DNA from: an uncultured Mobiluncus sp.
GTDB taxonomy: Bacteria > Actinomycetota > Actinomycetes > Actinomycetales > Actinomycetaceae
Length of the DNA stretch: 64,000 nucleotides
Direction of reading: 5' to 3'
Assembly: GCF_902488535.1 (NCBI RefSeq)
Contig: NZ_CABTWO010000007.1
Location: 29,840 to 93,839, forward strand
Shown: positions 61,445 through 64,000 of the stretch, one piece after another
Layout: every line of letters starts with the position of its first letter
Position numbering within the stretch: the first letter of the stretch is position 1
Position numbers and translations under genes: made by a program
The notes under the pieces: model-generated
Seen by the model: only the letters and a program-made list of their open reading frames with translations
Databases searched by the model: none
Told to the model about the DNA's origin: nothing

Positions 61445-63211
61445 ATGGATAAATCAATGGGAGCTATCGACATAATTCGAACAAATTTCCGACTCAGCGC
61501 CAACTCTCAAAATCACAGCAGAAGTATCAGCTGGGTAGCTCGGATCATCAGCGGCATTGCCCAGGGGGTAGGCTTACTTGCGCTGATTCAGCTCGCAAAT
61601 ACCTGGGCTAGCAGGCAGGAGGAAAGCACTAATAGCTCTAACCCCTGGATCTTAACCCTGCTCGTCATGGCGATTATCGGGGCGATCAGTATCTACATAC
61701 GAGATCGGTTCTCCTACGAAGGCGCTTTTTCGGTGATGCGTTCTGTCCATCGCCGCGTTGGAGATCAGTTGGCAAAACTGCCCCTGGGATGGTTCTCAAC
61801 TGATACTACCGGGCGTTTGTCCCGCCTAGGGGCAGCTACTGTCAATGAGCTCGGAAACCTGAGTGCCCACTTACTCACGGAAATGTCCGCCGCCACCGTC
61901 ACTTTGTTGACGTTGCTTGCTGGTCTGCTGTGGTGGTACCCCATCCTGGGCTCAATTTTTGCGTTATGCCTAATCTGTTACCTGATACTGATGTGGGCAT
62001 TAACCTACCTCGACAGTGCCGCCAGCGCCTACGCGGCACCGGCGGCTACTGAACTAGCTGATCGGATCGTAGAATTTTCTACCTGTCAAGCTATGCTCCG
62101 TGCATGTGACCAAACGATTTACCCCCAAATGGCCACGGCTTTAGCAGAAAATCGCCGCAGGTCCACTCGCCGACTATGGATAGAATGCATTGGAAATTTC
62201 CTCGGCGGCATTGCCTCGCAAACGATTTGCGTTGTAATGATTATTTCCAGTGTTCATCTTGCTTTTACTGAAAGTCTTGCTCCCTTGGCAGTGGTGGCGG
62301 TTATTGGGATAAGCCTGGAAATCACTCATTACCTTTCCACGATTTCTGATTGTCGAACCGGGTTATTATCGGTTGGACCGACAATGGCGACTATTAACGA
62401 AGTACTAGATGCGCGCCCTCTGCCCGAGCCAGAAACTTCGCTACCCCAACCCCTACCCCAGCAAGTTGAGCTTCGAGAGGTTGATTTTACTTACGGGAAC
62501 GATAAACAGGTTCTAAACAAAGTCAGCTTCACCGTTGTTCCCCACACTATGACCGCACTTGTTGGCCCCTCGGGCGCCGGTAAAACCACTATTGCCCGCT
62601 TGATATGTCGCTTTTGGGACGTAAGCTCGGGTGCTGTACTCGTTGGAGGTCGAGATGTCAGAGAACTAACGACTGAAGTTTTAATGAGCCAGATTTCAAT
62701 GGTTTTCCAAGATGTCTATCTTTTCGATGACACTTTGGAAGCAAATATCCGCATCGGTAACTCCAATGCGAGCAAAGAGGCTCTACTACATGCGGCAGAA
62801 CTAGCAGGAGTCAACGATATTGTCAGCCGACTTCCCGATGGTTGGAATACGCATGTTGGTGAAGGTGGCTGCGCATTATCAGGAGGGGAACGCCAACGAG
62901 TTTCGATTGCTCGCGCTATTTTAAAAAATGCTCCGATTGTACTCTTCGATGAAGCTACCAGCGCTCTTGATGCCGAGAATGAAGCAAATCTGCTGCGCTC
63001 TTTCGAAGTATTACGTCGCCAATCCACCATGTTGGTAATCGCGCATAAACTCAACACGATTACTCAGGCTGACCAGATTGTGGTTCTAGATGATCAGGGG
63101 CATGTAGCTCAGATCGGCACCCACAATCAACTTGTAAGCTGCCAGGGGATTTACCGAGATTTTTGGGATGAGCGTCAAGCGGCCTCTGGATGGAAAATAG
63201 CCGCACAATAG
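61445..63211 (+). CDS. ABC transporter ATPase/permease 2 (YbtQ/IrtB-like)
   Basis: Partner half-transporter, 588 residues from ATG 61445, one base after the previous stop, with AAGGAGG 11 bases ahead. Six helices in about 20-310, then GPSGAGKTTIARLICRF (about 373-389), LSGGERQRVSIA, VLFDEATSALD and IAHKLNT. All ATPase motifs are canonical. With the first gene it forms a heterodimer; siderophore or heme-like import is inferred from family and iron box. Confidence 0.88.
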   Translation: MDKSMGAIDIIRTNFRLSANSQNHSRSISWVARIISGIAQGVGLLALIQLANTWASRQEESTNSSNPWILTLLVMAIIGAISIYIRDRFSYEGAFSVMRSVHRRVGDQLAKLPLGWFSTDTTGRLSRLGAATVNELGNLSAHLLTEMSAATVTLLTLLAGLLWWYPILGSIFALCLICYLILMWALTYLDSAASAYAAPAATELADRIVEFSTCQAMLRACDQTIYPQMATALAENRRRSTRRLWIECIGNFLGGIASQTICVVMIISSVHLAFTESLAPLAVVAVIGISLEITHYLSTISDCRTGLLSVGPTMATINEVLDARPLPEPETSLPQPLPQQVELREVDFTYGNDKQVLNKVSFTVVPHTMTALVGPSGAGKTTIARLICRFWDVSSGAVLVGGRDVRELTTEVLMSQISMVFQDVYLFDDTLEANIRIGNSNASKEALLHAAELAGVNDIVSRLPDGWNTHVGEGGCALSGGERQRVSIARAILKNAPIVLFDEATSALDAENEANLLRSFEVLRRQSTMLVIAHKLNTITQADQIVVLDDQGHVAQIGTHNQLVSCQGIYRDFWDERQAASGWKIAAQ

Positions 63212-63330
63212 TTCGGAACAGGTAGGCAGCATACACGGAATTATTTTCAACCATTTTCCAGTTAGAGGCCGTTGAAATGGCTATTACTTCAATATTTAAG
63301 AAAAAGTCTAGAGATTAATGCCAATTATTT

Positions 63331-63821
63331 TTATACTGATTCAGCATTGATGGTGTGGATGAGCTCATTTCTGTACGAGCCGTTAACGTTTTCTGCTAGC
63401 GCGTTATCGTAAGAATCACCAATGGTTCCGGTTGAGGGCCTAATCCCAGCATTGGTGAGCGTGTCGTTATAGACGATGCTTACGTATTGGGATCCATAAT
63501 CTGAGAGCATGCCACATCTTACGTATCCCATAAACACTGTAATTATCACAGTGTATCTGTTTGACCCGCTCAATAACAACCACATCACGCAAAACGCGAG
63601 CACCTATCCCACGAGAATTGGATCGCCGAGGCCACGAGAGGTAATGAAACCCCCTCACGACGAGAGCGCTGCACCCACTGGCGAGCAGTATGCCAGGAAA
63701 CACCAAGCCTTGGCGCAACCACCTGACACGCTTTTTGCAAGGACAAATTCTCCGCAAGAACCCGATCCTCAACAAGATGAACCACACGATCCTGCGCATC
63801 CTGACCAAATTACTTAGGCAT
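63331..63821 (-). pseudogene. IS3-family transposase relic
   Basis: On the minus strand an OrfA start (ATG 63819-63821) meets TAA at codon 4, then continues as QDAQDRVVHLVEDRVLAENL...GVSWHTARQWVQRSRREG, the IS3 OrfA helix-turn-helix. After a frame change an OrfB start fragment VVIERVKQIHCDNYSVYGIRKMWHAL is joined directly to its end, SDYGSQYVSI...GDSYDNALAEN...NELIHTINAESV. The central part of the integrase core, with the first catalytic Asp, is deleted. Not able to move itself. The flank 63212-63330 shows nothing recognised. Confidence 0.88.
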
Positions 63822-63894
63822 AATCCAGTTTTTCCCATCCACTCAAACGAAACAAAACCTGGGACAGCTCAAGACCGCTTTAGCAGGGATTTTT

Positions 63895-64000
63895 ATGGTT
63901 TTTGCTTCTAATCATAAAGAGATTATTCGCGGAACTCGGGGTGGTAAAAGCTCAGCAAAATTGCCGCAGCTATCAGGACTGTGCAACATGTCATTGGTAG
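63895..64000 (+). CDS. Open reading frame running off the window, uncertain
   Basis: From ATG 63895 the frame reads MVFASNHKEIIRGTRGGKSS and stays open to the edge (35 codons). AGCAGGG lies 5-11 bases ahead. No family recognised and the length is too small to exclude chance. Confidence 0.2.
   Translation, partial: MVFASNHKEIIRGTRGGKSSAKLPQLSGLCNMSLV

Overview
The window reads as a chromosomal piece of a moderately high-GC, motile actinobacterium. A Cys-free L32, an actinobacterial-type 600-residue LeuA, a TatA/B/C set, DUF6457 and YbjN proteins point to Actinobacteria. Three methyl-accepting chemotaxis proteins in a small anaerobe-like gene set suggest Actinomycetaceae, most plausibly Mobiluncus. 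The genus is inference; no rRNA or species marker is present. No tRNA, rRNA or CRISPR array was seen.

Layout. 1-8.7 kb: valS (cut by the window edge), proC, an SDR, an SQR-like flavoprotein preceded by a structured repeat, a YbjN protein, and a DNA methyltransferase overlapping a membrane-anchored HNH nuclease. 8.7-19.1 kb: a molybdenum island. Molybdate import (modABC) with a Mop-domain regulator and a DUF6457 protein runs on the minus strand. moaA, moaD, a moaE-moeB fusion and moeA run divergently on plus, then tatB-tatA-tatC (minus), then moaC-mog (plus). Cofactor synthesis and folded-protein export are thus interleaved. 19.2-26 kb: two paralogous solute-binding lipoproteins followed directly by a chemoreceptor, then an AspT-like transporter and a ThrE-like exporter. 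26.2-44.9 kb: branched-chain amino acid synthesis (ilvB, ilvN, ilvC, an EamA transporter, leuB, ilvE; later cimA and leuA behind a leucine leader peptide), interrupted by an OatA-like acyltransferase, a two-chemoreceptor operon and a TNT-like toxin-domain protein. 45-53 kb: lldP, recO, uppS, a low-GC secreted serine protease, cysE, cysK, a YigZ protein and rpmF. 53-57.8 kb: HAD phosphatase, orphan DNA methyltransferase and U32 protein in one operon, then a GNAT and a sugar kinase.

57.8-64 kb is a decay and transfer zone. It holds the tail of a sugar porter, two copies of a structured repeat also found at 4.2 kb, the frameshifted C-terminus of a phage terminase, an isoprenylcysteine-methyltransferase-like gene, an iron-box promoter, a dead MptD-like ECF S-component start, an ABC transporter pair of the siderophore type, and an IS3 relic.

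Most worth following up: the three-copy structured repeat with changing stems and a constant loop; the DtxR-box/ABC locus whose S component is dead; the binding protein-chemoreceptor operon with no transporter; the TNT-like protein; the leuA leader; and the methyltransferase-nuclease overlap.
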